Counted from the first letter of the stretch, positions 19,305-27,956 are shown. The stretch: DNA of 64,000 nt from Streptomyces albireticuli (GCF_021228125.1 NZ_JAJQQS010000003.1:558001-622000), one strand, 5' to 3'. Program-made: numbers and translations. Notes: generated by a model not told the origin, from the sequence alone.

Positions 19305-21707
19305 TCAGGCGCCGGGCCAGGTCCAGTCCGCCACCTCCGGGAGGTCCGTGCCGTGTTCACGGATCCAGGCGTGGTGGCGGGTGCGCGCGTCCGCCATGGC
19401 CTGGCGGACGGCGACGGCGCGGACGCCCAGGCCGGGGACGCGGTCGATGACGTCCATGACCAGCCGGTAGCGGTCGAGGTCGTTGCGGACGACCATGTCG
19501 AAGGGCGTGGTCGTGGTGCCCTCCTCCTTGTAGCCCCGGACGTGCAGATGGGGGTGTCCGGTGCGCCGGTAGGCGAGGCGGTGGATCAGCCACGGATAGC
19601 CGTGGTAGGCGAAGACGACCGGCCTGTCGGTGGTGAACAGCGCGTCGTACTCGGCGTCGGTCATCCCGTGCGGGTGGTCCTCGCGCGGCAGCAGGCGTGT
19701 CATGTCGACCACGTTGACGAGCCGTACGGCCAGCTCCGGCAGGTGGCGGCGGAGCAGCCCGGCGGCGGCCAGCGCCTCCTGGGTGGGCACGTCGCCGGCG
19801 CAGCCGAGGACGACGTCCGGGGGCCGGTCGCCGGTCTCGGTGCCTGCCCACTCCCAGACGCCCGCGCCGCGCGCGCAGTGGGCGCGCGCCTCGTCCATGC
19901 CGAGCCAGTCGAAGCAGGGCTGCTTGCCCGCGACGATCACATTGACGTAGTCACGGCTGCGGAGGACGTGATCGGTCACGGACAGCAGGGTGTTGGCGTC
20001 CGGCGGCAGGTAGACGCGCACCACCTCGGGGGACTTGTTGAGGACGTGGTCGACGAATCCGGGGTCCTGGTGGGAGAAGCCGTTGTGGTCCTGGCGCCAG
20101 ACGTGCGACGTGAGCAGGTAGTTGAGGGAGGGCACGGGACGGCGCCAGGAGAGCGCGCGGGAGGTCCTGAGCCACTTGATGTGCTGGTTGACCATGGAGT
20201 CGACGAGGTGCACGAACGCCTCGTAGCAGGAGAACAGGCCGTGCCGGCCGGTGAGGTGATAGCCCTCCATCCAGCCCTGGCAGAGGTGTTCGGAGAGGAC
20301 CTCCAGCACCCGGCCGTCGTGCGCGAGGTGTTCGTCGGTGTCCAGGACCTCCGCCTGCCATGCCTTGGCGGTCGCCGCGTAGAGGGCGTCCAGACGGTTG
20401 GAAGCGGTCTCGTCGGGGCCGGCCACGCGGAAGTTCCGGCTGCCGGCGGTGTCGGCCATGACCTGGGCCAGCAGCCCGCCGAGTACGCGGGTGGGCTCGT
20501 GCAGCGACGTGCCGGGCTTGCCGACGGGCACCGCGTAGTGCTCCAGCGGCGGCAGCGGCAGCGAGCGCGTCAGCAGACCGCCGTTGGCGTGCGGAGTGGC
20601 GCCGAGGCGCCGGTCGCCCTCGGGGACGTGCTCCAGCACCTCGGGGCGCGGCCGGCCGTCGGCGTCGAAGAGCTCCTCCGGGCGGTACGAGCGCAGCCAC
20701 GCCTCCAGCTGCCGCAGGTGCTCGGGGTCGTCGCGCACGCCGGGCAGCGGCACCTGGTGGGAGCGCCAGGTGCCTGCCACGGGGAGCCCGTCGACCTCCG
20801 CCGGGCCCGTCCAGCCCTTCGGGGTGCGCAGCACGATCACCGGCCAGTGCGGCCGGTCGGGCACGCCGTCCTCCCGGGCGACGCGCTGCGCGGTCGCGAT
20901 GTGGTCCAGGGCGCGGTCCATGGCGGCCGCCAGTGCCCGGTGCACCTGTGCGGGGTCGTCCCCGGCGACGTACAGCGGTTCGTGGCCGTAGCCGCGCAGC
21001 AGCCGGTCCAGCTCCTCCTCGGGGAGGCGGGCGAGGACGGTGGGGTTGGCGATCTTGTAGCCGTTGAGGTGCAGGATCGGCAGGACCGCCCCGTCGTGGA
21101 CCGGGTCGAGGAACTTGTTCGAGTGCCAGGACGTGGCGAGCGGGCCGGTCTCGGCCTCGCCGTCGCCGACGACGCAGGCGACGAGCAGGCCGGGGTTGTC
21201 GAAGGCGGCGCCGTAGGCGTGGGCCAGGGAGTAGCCGAGCTCACCGCCCTCGTGGATCGAGCCGGGGGTCTCCGGGGCGACGTGGCTCGGCACGCCGCCG
21301 GGGAAGGAGAACTGCCGGAAGAGCCGCTCCATCCCCTCCGCGTCACGGCTCACGTCCGGGTAGACCTCGCTGTAGCTGCCCTCCAGCCAGGAGTTGGCGA
21401 CCACGGCCGGGCCGCCGTGCCCCGGCCCCCACACGCACAGGGCGTCCAGGCCGCGGGCCTTGATCACCCGGTTGAGGTGGGTGTGGACCAGGTTGAGCCC
21501 GGGTGAGGTGCCCCAGTGCCCCAGCAGCCTCGGCTTGATGTGCTCGGGCTCCAGCGGCACGGCCAGCAGCGGATTGCTCAGCAGGTAGATCTGCCCGACC
21601 GCCAGGTAGTTCGCGGCACGCCAGTGCGCGTCCAGGGCGGCGACCTCGGCGTCGGTGAGCGGCACCGCCGGCTCGGCGGCACGGCCGGAGTGCGGACGCG
21701 TGGGCAT
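19305..21707 (-). CDS. xfp: Phosphoketolase (xylulose-5-phosphate/fructose-6-phosphate)
   Basis: An 800-aa thiamine-diphosphate enzyme that splits xylulose 5-phosphate (and often fructose 6-phosphate) with phosphate into acetyl-phosphate and glyceraldehyde 3-phosphate or erythrose 4-phosphate. Full-length family landmarks are present: [33 protein letters not shown], the ThDP motif GDGEAETG and the C-terminal [12 protein letters not shown]. The ATG at 21707 follows GAGGAGGCCCC; an open frame extends to 21968 without homology. It lies upstream of the ribose operon on the same strand. Ribose 5-phosphate from RbsK can be isomerised to its substrate, so the two loci fit one pentose-to-acetyl-phosphate route. 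No acetate kinase gene is visible beside it. Confidence 0.93.
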   Translation of the reverse strand: MPTRPHSGRAAEPAVPLTDAEVAALDAHWRAANYLAVGQIYLLSNPLLAVPLEPEHIKPRLLGHWGTSPGLNLVHTHLNRVIKARGLDALCVWGPGHGGPAVVANSWLEGSYSEVYPDVSRDAEGMERLFRQFSFPGGVPSHVAPETPGSIHEGGELGYSLAHAYGAAFDNPGLLVACVVGDGEAETGPLATSWHSNKFLDPVHDGAVLPILHLNGYKIANPTVLARLPEEELDRLLRGYGHEPLYVAGDDPAQVHRALAAAMDRALDHIATAQRVAREDGVPDRPHWPVIVLRTPKGWTGPAEVDGLPVAGTWRSHQVPLPGVRDDPEHLRQLEAWLRSYRPEELFDADGRPRPEVLEHVPEGDRRLGATPHANGGLLTRSLPLPPLEHYAVPVGKPGTSLHEPTRVLGGLLAQVMADTAGSRNFRVAGPDETASNRLDALYAATAKAWQAEVLDTDEHLAHDGRVLEVLSEHLCQGWMEGYHLTGRHGLFSCYEAFVHLVDSMVNQHIKWLRTSRALSWRRPVPSLNYLLTSHVWRQDHNGFSHQDPGFVDHVLNKSPEVVRVYLPPDANTLLSVTDHVLRSRDYVNVIVAGKQPCFDWLGMDEARAHCARGAGVWEWAGTETGDRPPDVVLGCAGDVPTQEALAAAGLLRRHLPELAVRLVNVVDMTRLLPREDHPHGMTDAEYDALFTTDRPVVFAYHGYPWLIHRLAYRRTGHPHLHVRGYKEEGTTTTPFDMVVRNDLDRYRLVMDVIDRVPGLGVRAVAVRQAMADARTRHHAWIREHGTDLPEVADWTWPGA

Positions 21708-22058
21708 GGGGCCTCCTCGGTGGGCGTGGGGCGGGTGCCGGGGTACCCCTTGGGAGGCGCGGGAAACGCGCTCGGGGGACCGGCGTCCCGGCCGCTGGCC
21801 CGGTCGGACGACGGCGCGCCCGCCGGCCCACGGAAAAGAGCCTTCCGAGCTGCGGGACGCGCCCGCACGGCTGCCCTCCGCCCCGTCCTCGCACACCTCG
21901 TGGACAGACACCTGCCGGAGATCCGCCGCACCGGCGTCCGGGACGAGCTCGCCCACGAGGCCGTGCACCGACCGAGGGACCGAGCAGCCGCCCGTAGCAC
22001 TGCCTGCGGGTGGCTGTCACGGGGGCCGATCAGGGGCGCGGACGACCTTGCGGCCTCC
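21708..22058. other. Intergenic region upstream of the phosphoketolase gene
   Basis: No supportable gene. Both strands stay open in some frames, but codon use and composition look like GC-rich shadow reading. The promoter of the phosphoketolase gene must lie here. A short plus-strand stretch ([20 protein letters not shown]) looks protein-like but has no start or family. Confidence 0.5.
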
Positions 22059-22595
22059 CTATTCGCTCGCCGTTCCGTTCTGCCGTGGGTCTACCGGTCC
22101 GGGCCGCGTCGTCTTGATCGGAATGCGCGTGATCAGGATCCGTACCACTTCGGGGTCGCAGAGATCTCCATCGGATTCGGGCGGGGGCAGGATCCAGTAC
22201 GCACCGGGCCGGTCGCGGCGGGTCGGCGGGGGCGCGGCGACGTATCCCGCATGGGCGCGGCGGCTGCGGCACTCCGTGCGGGGTTCTGCCCAGGTGTCGG
22301 CGGTGCCAGGGGGAACGAGTAGCACGTAGTGGAGCCGGGTCTTCGGGACGATGACGCCGTGGGTGAGGCCGGCGGCGCGGAGGTGGGCTTCGGTTCCGTC
22401 GCGGTCGCGGATGCTGCTGGGCATCCCGTCCTCGACCAGATCCGCGGGGAGGTAGACGGCGTTGAAGTGTTCGAGCCCGATGCCCGCGTTGGCACCGCGG
22501 GCCCAATCCTCCTGCATCCGCCATGGCGATGTCTCGCGGCGCAGGAGCCAGCGTGCGGCGTCGGAGGTCAGGCTGGGGTGGGTGTAGATACTCAT
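22059..22595 (-). CDS. Hypothetical protein, paralog A of a coupled two-gene unit
   Basis: 178 aa, no signal peptide or membrane segment. Landmarks are LTSDAARWLLRRETSPW, VYLPADLVED, AAGLTHGVIVPKTRLHY, LLVPPGTADTW and a C-terminal GAYWILPPP followed by DLCDP. A clear paralog lies at 26462-27112, and a third, truncated relative at 26128-26616. The start at 22595 overlaps the stop of the small Cys/His-rich gene by four bases (ATGA), as in the second copy. The pattern of a conserved core with repeated LPPP/PPPP segments recalls short proteins near XRE regulators in Streptomyces, but the function is not known. Weak layout similarity to primase-polymerase N-terminal domains is not enough to assign that fold. 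Confidence 0.72.
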   Translation of the reverse strand: MSIYTHPSLTSDAARWLLRRETSPWRMQEDWARGANAGIGLEHFNAVYLPADLVEDGMPSSIRDRDGTEAHLRAAGLTHGVIVPKTRLHYVLLVPPGTADTWAEPRTECRSRRAHAGYVAAPPPTRRDRPGAYWILPPPESDGDLCDPEVVRILITRIPIKTTRPGPVDPRQNGTASE

Positions 22596-22771
22596 CTGGT
22601 GGCCTCGGTTGTGGGCTGGTGACAGGCGCACTGGCAGGTCAGGGGTGCGGTCCGTGCCGCGCGGGACGGTGCGCCGATCCGGCGAAGCGGGGTCGTCCCG
22701 GAACAGCGGGCGTGTTGCCCGGTGCGGCATCGCTCGGTCGTGTGGGGGCGGTCAGGCCGGGTCACGGGCAT
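22592..22771 (-). CDS. Small Cys/His-rich protein, candidate zinc ribbon (copy A)
   Basis: 59 aa, beginning MPVTRPDRPHTTERC. It contains CRTGQHARC and, near the end, TCQCACHQP, so cysteines and histidines are spaced as CxxGxHxxC and CxCxCH. This resembles a metal-binding knuckle. The same gene with the same coupling (TGA overlapping the next ATG) recurs at 27109-27285. The start is chosen by alignment with that copy; an upstream in-frame start at 22822 would add a non-conserved tail. Confidence 0.65.
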   Translation of the reverse strand: MPVTRPDRPHTTERCRTGQHARCSGTTPLRRIGAPSRAARTAPLTCQCACHQPTTEATR

Positions 22772-22904
22772 GGTGCGGCCTGCGCACGATCGGGCTCCGG
22801 CAGGCAGGCGGAGGCCGGCCACTTGAGGAGAGCGTTGTCCATGAGGGTCTCACGATCATCGGTGAGCGGATGTGGGGATGACGGTAGGACCGGGGCAAGG
22901 GAAG

Positions 22905-22927
22905 AGGGGGCACAGTGTGTGCCCCCT
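22905..22927. promoter_or_regulatory. 10-bp inverted repeat between the XRE gene and the paralog-A unit
   Basis: AGGGGGCACA and TGTGCCCCCT form a perfect inverted repeat with a 3-bp spacer. It sits just after the XRE regulator stop and about 130 bp before the Cys/His-rich gene. A similar sequence occurs at 27669-27690 before the second unit. An operator for the XRE protein is the preferred reading; a terminator for the XRE gene is the alternative. Confidence 0.6.
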
Positions 22928-22951
22928 CGATCGCCCGCGATTCGAGCTTCC

Positions 22952-24202
22952 CTAGGCCGCGAGGATGCCGATCTTTACGGCCAGCTCGGAGGCGCGGCGG
23001 CGTCGGTTCGGCGTCCGGGACTCGGTCTGTTCGAGGATGATGCCCTTGGCGTAGCCGTTGTACCGGATGGTTTCCGGCGCGGACTCGAACGCCTTGTCCA
23101 GGGTGGCGAGCGCGGTGTCCGGCTGGCCGTCCAGCTGGTAGCCCCGGGCTTCTTCGATGCGGTGCCGGGCCCGGCGTGGCAGGGAGGGGATCGTCAGAGC
23201 GTCCGCCGCTGCGGCTTGCTTGACGCTCTCGCCTCCTGCCCGGAGCTCGACGGCGACGGTCACGGCGTGGGCACCCATGATCGCTTCCGAGAACGAGGTG
23301 ATCGGGTGGTAGTAGCCAGGAGGCAAGGTCTTCGACATGGCCCTGGCCTTGTCGAAGTGGCCCCAGGCGCTCCCCTGATTTCCCCGGCGCGCGGCGGTGT
23401 GGCCGGCCTCGAACCGGAGCGCGCCGGCGATGGCCAGGACCCCTGGATCGGCGTCGGCGAGCAGGGGTTGCAGGTACTCCAGCGCTTCCATGGTGACTGC
23501 GTCCGCTGCGTCGTAGTGTGTGGGACCGCTGTCGCGATGTGCCTGTGCGGCGAGCCACGCGGCAACGCCGATGGCGTGCGGGTCATCGGACTCCCGGGCG
23601 GCGATCATGCTGCGCTCCACCACGCGCCACAGTAGATGGGCGTCCGGTTGGTAGGCGATGAAGAACTGCGACAGGGAATAGACTTCCGACAGGGCGGCCT
23701 GCGCGGCGCGGAGGGTCGCGTTGGATTCGGCCTGCCTTACGGCGAGTTGGGCGTCGCGGATGAGGTCGGGGAGCAGTCGGCCGATCACGTCGCGGTGGTG
23801 GGGCGCTGAATGGCGGGCCTTCCAGGCCCGGGCAAGGCGCGCTTGCAGATGCTCAGTCGGCGGCGCTTCAAGGTCTGTGGGGAGCAGAAAGGCGTCGACT
23901 GCCGCCTTCACCGCCGGGAGTCGTTTGTGGCCGGGGCCGGTGAAGAGGTCGACGTGGGTGGTTTGATCGCCGGTCAGTTCGACGAGGTCGCCGACGCGCA
24001 GGGCCTCGGCGATACGCAGGATCGTGTGCAGCTTGGGGGTCTGAAGGCGCCCGCTTTCCACTGCCTTCACCCAACTAGGTGACCGTCCCACCAGGCCGGC
24101 GAGAACAACTCGGCTCATCCCTCGCCGCGTTCGCAGCAGTTGCATTCGTTGTCCGAAGCCGATCGGTTCGGCATACGGGTCGGGGGTAGCATCTGGTGAC
24201 AC
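22952..24202 (-). CDS. XRE-family regulator with TPR-like C-terminal domain
   Basis: 416 aa. The N-terminal helix-turn-helix lies around residues 16-70 (GFGQRMQLLRTRRGMSRVVL, then SPSWVKAVESGR). The remainder is a long helical region resembling tetratricopeptide repeats, as in peptide-responsive or self-regulated actinobacterial XRE proteins. The GTG at 24202 is chosen because GAAAGGGG precedes it by 7 bases. It is followed on the same strand by the inverted repeat and the paralog-A unit, which it may regulate (inference from position). No ligand can be named. Confidence 0.85.
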   Translation of the reverse strand: MSPDATPDPYAEPIGFGQRMQLLRTRRGMSRVVLAGLVGRSPSWVKAVESGRLQTPKLHTILRIAEALRVGDLVELTGDQTTHVDLFTGPGHKRLPAVKAAVDAFLLPTDLEAPPTEHLQARLARAWKARHSAPHHRDVIGRLLPDLIRDAQLAVRQAESNATLRAAQAALSEVYSLSQFFIAYQPDAHLLWRVVERSMIAARESDDPHAIGVAAWLAAQAHRDSGPTHYDAADAVTMEALEYLQPLLADADPGVLAIAGALRFEAGHTAARRGNQGSAWGHFDKARAMSKTLPPGYYHPITSFSEAIMGAHAVTVAVELRAGGESVKQAAAADALTIPSLPRRARHRIEEARGYQLDGQPDTALATLDKAFESAPETIRYNGYAKGIILEQTESRTPNRRRRASELAVKIGILAA

Positions 24203-24475
24203 GGTCTCGCCCCTTTCTGAACAGCTCGTCACTGCCAGACTATGGGGCGAGGCCGGAGGTCTGTTATGGGTCGGTCGGCAGCGCGTTCACCGGGGGCGCT
24301 CGCGGTGAGGTGCTTCGTCTCGGGAAGACTGTGGCACCGAGCCTTCCGAAAATGAGCGGCTCGGTCGCCCCCGGTTGACGAGTGACGGCCGGTCATCCAC
24401 CCGGGAGCCCTGACGTCGTCGTGGGCGCGTCACAACGGCCGCTCGGCCGGGTGCCACACCCTCGCTGCCCTCCGG

Positions 24476-24841
24476 TCAGGAGGTCTTACGCAGCAGCCAG
24501 GCGTTCGGCGTGAAGGAGGAGTTGACGAAGACCACGCAGCCGCCGCTGTAGTAGGTCTGGACCTTGATCCAGCCGCTCGGCGGTTGCGCGGAGGCGCAGG
24601 CGTTGACCTGAGTGCCGACGGGGAGCCCCTCCAGCTGCTTGATCATCTTGACGTTCGAGCCGCTCATCACGCGGCACGAGGCACTGGTGCCCCAGTTCAC
24701 GTCGACCCAGCCGTCCGGGGTCATCGAGTCGGCGCACACCGTGCGGGTCTCGCCCGGCGACGCCTGGGCCGGGCTCGCCGCGACGGAGGCGACGAGCGTC
24801 GCGCCGAGAAGTGCCAGACCCGCGGTGCGGAGTCGTCTCAT
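24476..24841 (-). CDS. Small secreted protein with two internal repeats
   Basis: 121 aa. A signal peptide (MRRLRTAGLALLGATLVASV, cleavage near AQA-S) precedes a mature domain of about 93 residues. The mature part shows two units of the form C-A-x-x-x-P-(D/S)-G-W-(V/I)-x-V with a second cysteine about 15 residues on, so four cysteines could form two disulfides. The ATG at 24841 has GGGAG upstream. No family recognised; the repeat pattern suggests a small extracellular beta-fold. Confidence 0.72.
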   Translation of the reverse strand: MRRLRTAGLALLGATLVASVAASPAQASPGETRTVCADSMTPDGWVDVNWGTSASCRVMSGSNVKMIKQLEGLPVGTQVNACASAQPPSGWIKVQTYYSGGCVVFVNSSFTPNAWLLRKTS

Positions 24842-25188
24842 GGGTGTCTCCCAAGCGTGAAGAGTGCACTGATGCGCTGATGAGGGATCAGTGTTGACCA
24901 TGGGCATTCAATGGCCTGCGTGAAGGACTTGAGGAGAGTATTTTCGGTCATGAAGGCACCGTGAAAGCGCCATGGACGCCGCAGAGGGTCTTCGCGGGGG
25001 TGCCTTCTCCAGGCTTCGAGGAGGCCGCGGAAAAGCCGCTGTGTCGCACGGGCGCGGGCCCGTGCGGCACGGTCATGGATGACGCCAGGCGGGGTTGTTG
25101 CCTGGGCCTGTCTCTCTGATGTGGCGACAACCGATGCAGTCTGGAAAGTTTGGTTTACGTGGGCGGTTCTATAAACGACAGTTGTCGC
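24842..25188. other. Divergent intergenic region
   Basis: This region holds the promoters of the secreted-protein gene (minus) and the helix-turn-helix gene (plus). GCGACAAC near 25124 and GTTGTCGC at 25181-25188 form an inverted pair. TATAAA at 25170-25175 is a -10-like box only 13 bp before the plus-strand ATG, so a very short or absent leader is likely. No gene seen. Confidence 0.45.
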
Positions 25189-25728
25189 ATGACGGCCTCT
25201 GAGATCACCCCAGAAGAGCAGGCAGAGCTCGACAAAACCCTGTACGACGCCTTGAACCCCCTGGCCTCGGCCATCCGCTCCCGAGAGACCGGGTTGTCCG
25301 CCGACCGCATGTGGGACGCGAGTCCCGTCGAAGTGGCACTGTCCGTCCTGGCCGCGTGGAAGGTGATGGATGGTGAGGTCAAGCGGCTCACGGAGAGGGC
25401 GGCAATGACCGCCGGCTCCTACGGCGCGAGTTATGAGCAGCTGGGAGCTGTCTGGGGAATCACCCGGCAGGGCGCCCGTAAGAAATGGCCCGATGCCGTC
25501 AGCCGCCCAGCACCCGCGACAGCGGGCAAAAGCACGCTTGCGCTGTTCGGAGGGACTGCTGAGTTGGCGCAGTCAACTTCCGGCGGTTGGGGCTGGACTG
25601 GTCGAGGCGCTGATGGAGCATCCGGCAAGGCCCCCGATGGGGCGCCGTACGCGACCGCAGAGGAAGCAGCGGCCCACGCGGGCGCATACCTCAAAGAACA
25701 CGCCCTCGACATCGGCGATCAGTCCTAG
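25189..25728 (+). CDS. Helix-turn-helix protein of unknown role
   Basis: 179 aa. The N-terminal half is helical and acidic. The middle contains a probable helix-turn-helix, SYEQLGAVWGITRQGARKKW. The C-terminal part ends with PYATAEEAAAHAGAYLKEHA, a small helical motif. The ATG at 25189 is preferred, with TATAAA close upstream; a GTG at 25150 would add 13 residues. The gene ends at the very edge of the truncated insertion sequence. It could be a DNA-binding regulator; targets unknown. Confidence 0.65.
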   Translation: MTASEITPEEQAELDKTLYDALNPLASAIRSRETGLSADRMWDASPVEVALSVLAAWKVMDGEVKRLTERAAMTAGSYGASYEQLGAVWGITRQGARKKWPDAVSRPAPATAGKSTLALFGGTAELAQSTSGGWGWTGRGADGASGKAPDGAPYATAEEAAAHAGAYLKEHALDIGDQS

Positions 25729-25732
25729 CTCC

Positions 25733-26036
25733 GCGCCGGAGGCCGACCGCCAGGACAGTGGCGAGGATGCGTTCCCGGGTGCCGTCCACGGCCCACCTGA
25801 TCAGTCGTTTGTGAGCGGTCCGGAACGAGCCGAGCTCGTCCGGCGGGTCCCGCCAGGGCGAGTAGGTGCGGTACTTCCACGCGATGGCTTCCAAGGTTCG
25901 GCGGTGGTCGGCCCATCGCCGACCGCGGACCGGGTCAGGCGGCATCAGCGGCACGATCCGGTCCCACAGGGAATCAGTGATCACCAATCGGACGGACACA
26001 TCCGATCAACTGACCAACCGCTCAAAGAGACGCGCT
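25733..26036 (-). mobile_element. Truncated IS5-family insertion sequence end
   Basis: The minus-strand frame starting at 25999 (LVITDSLWDRIVPLMPP, then WADHRRTLEAIAWKYRT, SPWRDPP, GSFRTAHKRLIRWAVDGT) is the N-terminal part of an IS5-family transposase. Homology stops near 25740, so the catalytic DDE region is gone. The outer end (GAGCGCGTCTCTTTGAG on the minus strand, about 26017-26035) fits an IS terminal repeat. It directly abuts the stop codon of the hydrolase remnant. The element cannot move by itself. Confidence 0.8.
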
Positions 26037-26165
26037 CTAGCGATTCACCGGGCCGAGCGCCGCCCGGGCCACTGGCTTTTTGTCGCACTTGGTGACGGTC
26101 CCGCAGAACTCGCCCTCGAACGTGTTCTCAATGGGCGGGCTCTGATCCAGGTTCTTGAACATAGC
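26037..26165 (-). pseudogene. Duplicated C-terminal tail of a serine hydrolase
   Basis: The minus strand encodes LDQSPPIENTFEGEFCGT ending LGPVNR-stop. This matches the last about 40 residues of the intact hydrolase at 32367-33578 (LDQSPPFENMFEGEFCGT, GPVNR-stop). The DNA match 26096-26144 versus 32417-32465 differs at only two of 49 positions by eye. No upstream part of the gene remains here. Confidence 0.85.
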
Positions 26166-26616
26166 GTGACCTGCGGAAACGTCGAGAATTGAGACAGTTC
26201 GACAGAGTTCGATGATGCTCAATGCACCTCCAAGTCGAGCCGGGTTCCTGTGGGAACGCGGCCTCTGTAGCGGGCGCCCCAGTCTCGCGGGAGTGAATGG
26301 AAAAGCCCCGATACCCCCGGCCGTGTCGGCCGAGGTCTCGGGCAGCCACACGCGGCGCCGCCGGGGGGCGGGGCTCCGCGATCACGGCGGCAGTGATCCC
26401 GTGCGCCAGGAACACGCCTTCGGGGCCCTCCAGGCCAGCCTCCCTGATGAGCGCCTCGACGTCACCGGCAGGGACTTGGACGGCGTCGTAGAGGTGTCCG
26501 GTGAAGACGCCCGCGGGCTCCCCGCGGTCCCAGGCACGTCGGTTCCTGGCGAGGAACGGGCCCTCGGACAGCCATCGGTCGGCAGACCGAGCCCCTTCTG
26601 CTGCTGGCTCGTTCAC
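26128..26616 (-). pseudogene. Third, truncated relative of the paralog family
   Basis: From a GTG at 26616 the frame reads RWLSEGPFLARNRRAWDRG, HLYDAVQVPAGDVEAL and FLAHGITAAVIAEP, mirroring the N-terminal half of the two paralogs (RWLLRRETSPW, VYLPADLVED, GLTHGVIVP). After about residue 105 the sequence becomes unrelated and runs into the hydrolase tail. Its start overlaps the extended end of paralog B by 155 bp. It is probably a decayed downstream member of the same operon. Confidence 0.55.
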
Positions 26617-27112
26617 GGGCCGCCTGCCGGATCAGGGCTCGTACCGCTGCCGGGTCGCAGAGGTCCTCGTCGGCCTCGGGCGGGGGCAGGAGCCAGTACG
26701 CACCGGGCTGGCTGCGGTGGGCCGGTGGGGGCGCGGCGACGTATCCCGCGTGGTGTCGGCGGCTCCTGCACTCCGTCCGCGGCTCCGCCCAGGTGTCCGC
26801 CGTGCCAGGGGGCACGAGCATCACGTAGTGAAGCCGGGATTTCGGGACGATGACGCCGTGGGTGAGGCCGGCGGCGCGGAGGTGGGCCTCGACTCCATCG
26901 CAGTCACGGACGCTGCTGGCCATCTTCCCCTCGACCGTGTCCGCGGGGAGGTAGGCGGCCTCGAAGTGCTGGAGCCCGATGCCGGCGCTGGCGCCGCGTG
27001 CCCAGTACTCCTGGGCGTGCCATGGTGAGGTCTCGCGGCGAAGGAGCCAGCGTGCGGCGGCGGAGGTCAGACTGGGCTGGGTGTAGCAGGTGAGGTCGAT
27101 GTAGTTGGTCAT
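26462..27112 (-). CDS. Hypothetical protein, paralog B of the coupled two-gene unit
   Basis: 216 aa. It shares nearly all landmarks with paralog A: LTSAAARWLLRRETSPW, AYLPADTVEGKM, GLTHGVIVPKSRLHY, LVPPGTADTWAEPRTECRSR, GAYWLLPPP and DLCDP. The C-terminus runs about 38 residues past that of paralog A with Arg-rich, poorly biased sequence that overlaps the next gene, so the original stop may have been lost by a small indel. The ATG overlaps the stop of the small Cys/His-rich gene by four bases. Confidence 0.7.
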   Translation of the reverse strand: MTNYIDLTCYTQPSLTSAAARWLLRRETSPWHAQEYWARGASAGIGLQHFEAAYLPADTVEGKMASSVRDCDGVEAHLRAAGLTHGVIVPKSRLHYVMLVPPGTADTWAEPRTECRSRRHHAGYVAAPPPAHRSQPGAYWLLPPPEADEDLCDPAAVRALIRQAARERASSRRGSVCRPMAVRGPVPRQEPTCLGPRGARGRLHRTPLRRRPSPCR

Positions 27113-27285
27113 CTCGCGGCCTCGGTCGTGGGCTGGTGGCAGGTGCACTGGCAGGCGAGGGGCTCTGTCTGAGCGGTGCGGGGCGCGCCGATCCGGCGGA
27201 GCTGGGTCGCCCCAGGGCAATCGGGGTGCTGACCGATCCGGCACTGCTCGGCGGCGTGTGGGAGTGCGGGGTGGGTCACGGGCAC
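27109..27285 (-). CDS. Small Cys/His-rich protein, candidate zinc ribbon (copy B)
   Basis: 58 aa from a GTG preceded by GAGAGGGG. It aligns with copy A: CRIGQHPDC, LRRIGAP, then ACQCTCHQPTTEAAR against TCQCACHQPTTEATR. The conserved CxxGxHxxC and CxCxCH spacing supports metal binding. The stop overlaps the start of paralog B (ATGA). Conservation of both sequence and coupling in two copies is good evidence that this small gene is real. Confidence 0.68.
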   Translation of the reverse strand: MPVTHPALPHAAEQCRIGQHPDCPGATQLRRIGAPRTAQTEPLACQCTCHQPTTEAAR

Positions 27286-27383
27286 GACGCTGCCCCTCTC
27301 GGCTGCGAGCAAGGCACCGCCCAGCCCTGCCTTCAGCGCTAAGGCCGAGAATCCAGCTGATGCCCTGCGAGCGGCAGAACAGC

Positions 27384-27605
27384 TCATGCGAGCCGCCCGG
27401 GAGCAACAAATCCTGAGCCGCTCAGCACGCGAGCGAGAAGGAGGTACAGCTTGACGGCCTCCAGCCGGGTCAGGACCAAGTCGACTGTGCCCTGGAGGCT
27501 CTCGAACTGGAACAGCGCCACGGGCAAGCGGACTTCACCGGTGGCGCTGTCGGTGGTCGCGTCGGCCTGCCGGGACGGCGATGCGTGCCACTGATCGACG
27601 GTCAT
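27384..27605 (-). CDS. Small hypothetical protein heading the paralog-B unit
   Basis: 73 aa. The ATG at 27605 is preceded by AAGGGGTTAGTC. The product has an acidic N-terminus and a helical C-terminal part (LFQFESLQGTVDLVLTRLEA, then KLYLLLARVLSGSG). It lies 98 bp before the Cys/His-rich gene on the same strand and about 60 bp after the AGGGGGCA-type inverted repeat. No counterpart is seen in the first unit. Family unknown. Confidence 0.6.
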   Translation of the reverse strand: MTVDQWHASPSRQADATTDSATGEVRLPVALFQFESLQGTVDLVLTRLEAVKLYLLLARVLSGSGFVAPGRLA

Positions 27606-27668
27606 GACTAACCCCTTGTGTAGGCGTCCATTTGAGGAGCCGCCACCGTAGGGTCTTGATCAAAGGAG

Positions 27669-27690
27669 CAGGGGGCAAAGTGTCCCCCTG
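27669..27690. promoter_or_regulatory. Inverted repeat before the paralog-B unit
   Basis: CAGGGGG and CCCCCTG surround CAAAGTGT. The element shares GGGGGCA and AGTGT with the inverted repeat at 22905-22927. Its position upstream of 27605 fits an operator; it also lies just after the stop of the 52-aa gene, so a terminator role is possible. Confidence 0.5.
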
Positions 27691-27705
27691 TCCCAAGGTG
27701 CCTCT

Positions 27706-27864
27706 CTAGCCTGCGTTCTTCACTCCGATCGCTTCGGCCAAGATGCGGCTGCCGAGGGACTGCCGGTCCATGGTCTTGGCGTAGGTGATGGTGACGGGGT
27801 GGCGGCGGTCGAGGGCCTGGGTGAGGTCGGTGAGGGTGGTGGTCTGGCGGGCGGTGCGCTTCAT
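27706..27864 (-). CDS. 52-aa protein resembling the start of a WYL domain
   Basis: The ATG at 27864 follows AGAGGGGGATCTCG, a strong ribosome-binding site. The peptide contains LTQALDRRHPVTITYAK, which looks like the first strand of a WYL domain (aliphatic-RR-V-x-I-x-Y). It then ends at VKNAG, far short of a full domain. Such mini-genes recur in Streptomyces accessory regions, so it may be a real small protein rather than a fragment. It is divergent from the gene at 28000 across a palindromic site. Confidence 0.6.
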   Translation of the reverse strand: MKRTARQTTTLTDLTQALDRRHPVTITYAKTMDRQSLGSRILAEAIGVKNAG

Positions 27865-27912
27865 CGAGATCCCCCTCTGAGCTGCATTCCCTTGCGGTGT
27901 GACACCATCATG

Positions 27913-27956
27913 TAGCCCAACGCGTTGGGCTATAGGTTTTCCTGGGATAGCCCAAC
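27913..27956. promoter_or_regulatory. 20-bp perfect palindrome plus half-site
   Basis: TAGCCCAACGCGTTGGGCTA at 27913-27932 is a perfect palindrome, and TAGCCCAAC recurs at 27948-27956. They lie between two divergent starts (27864 minus, 28000 plus). The arrangement of a full site plus a half-site is typical of an operator. The binding protein may be the gene product of 28000 (inference). Confidence 0.75.

Noticed and set aside
22059..22595. Primase-polymerase fold for the paralog family
   Set aside because: Only a loose layout resemblance; no catalytic DxD or His motif was found.
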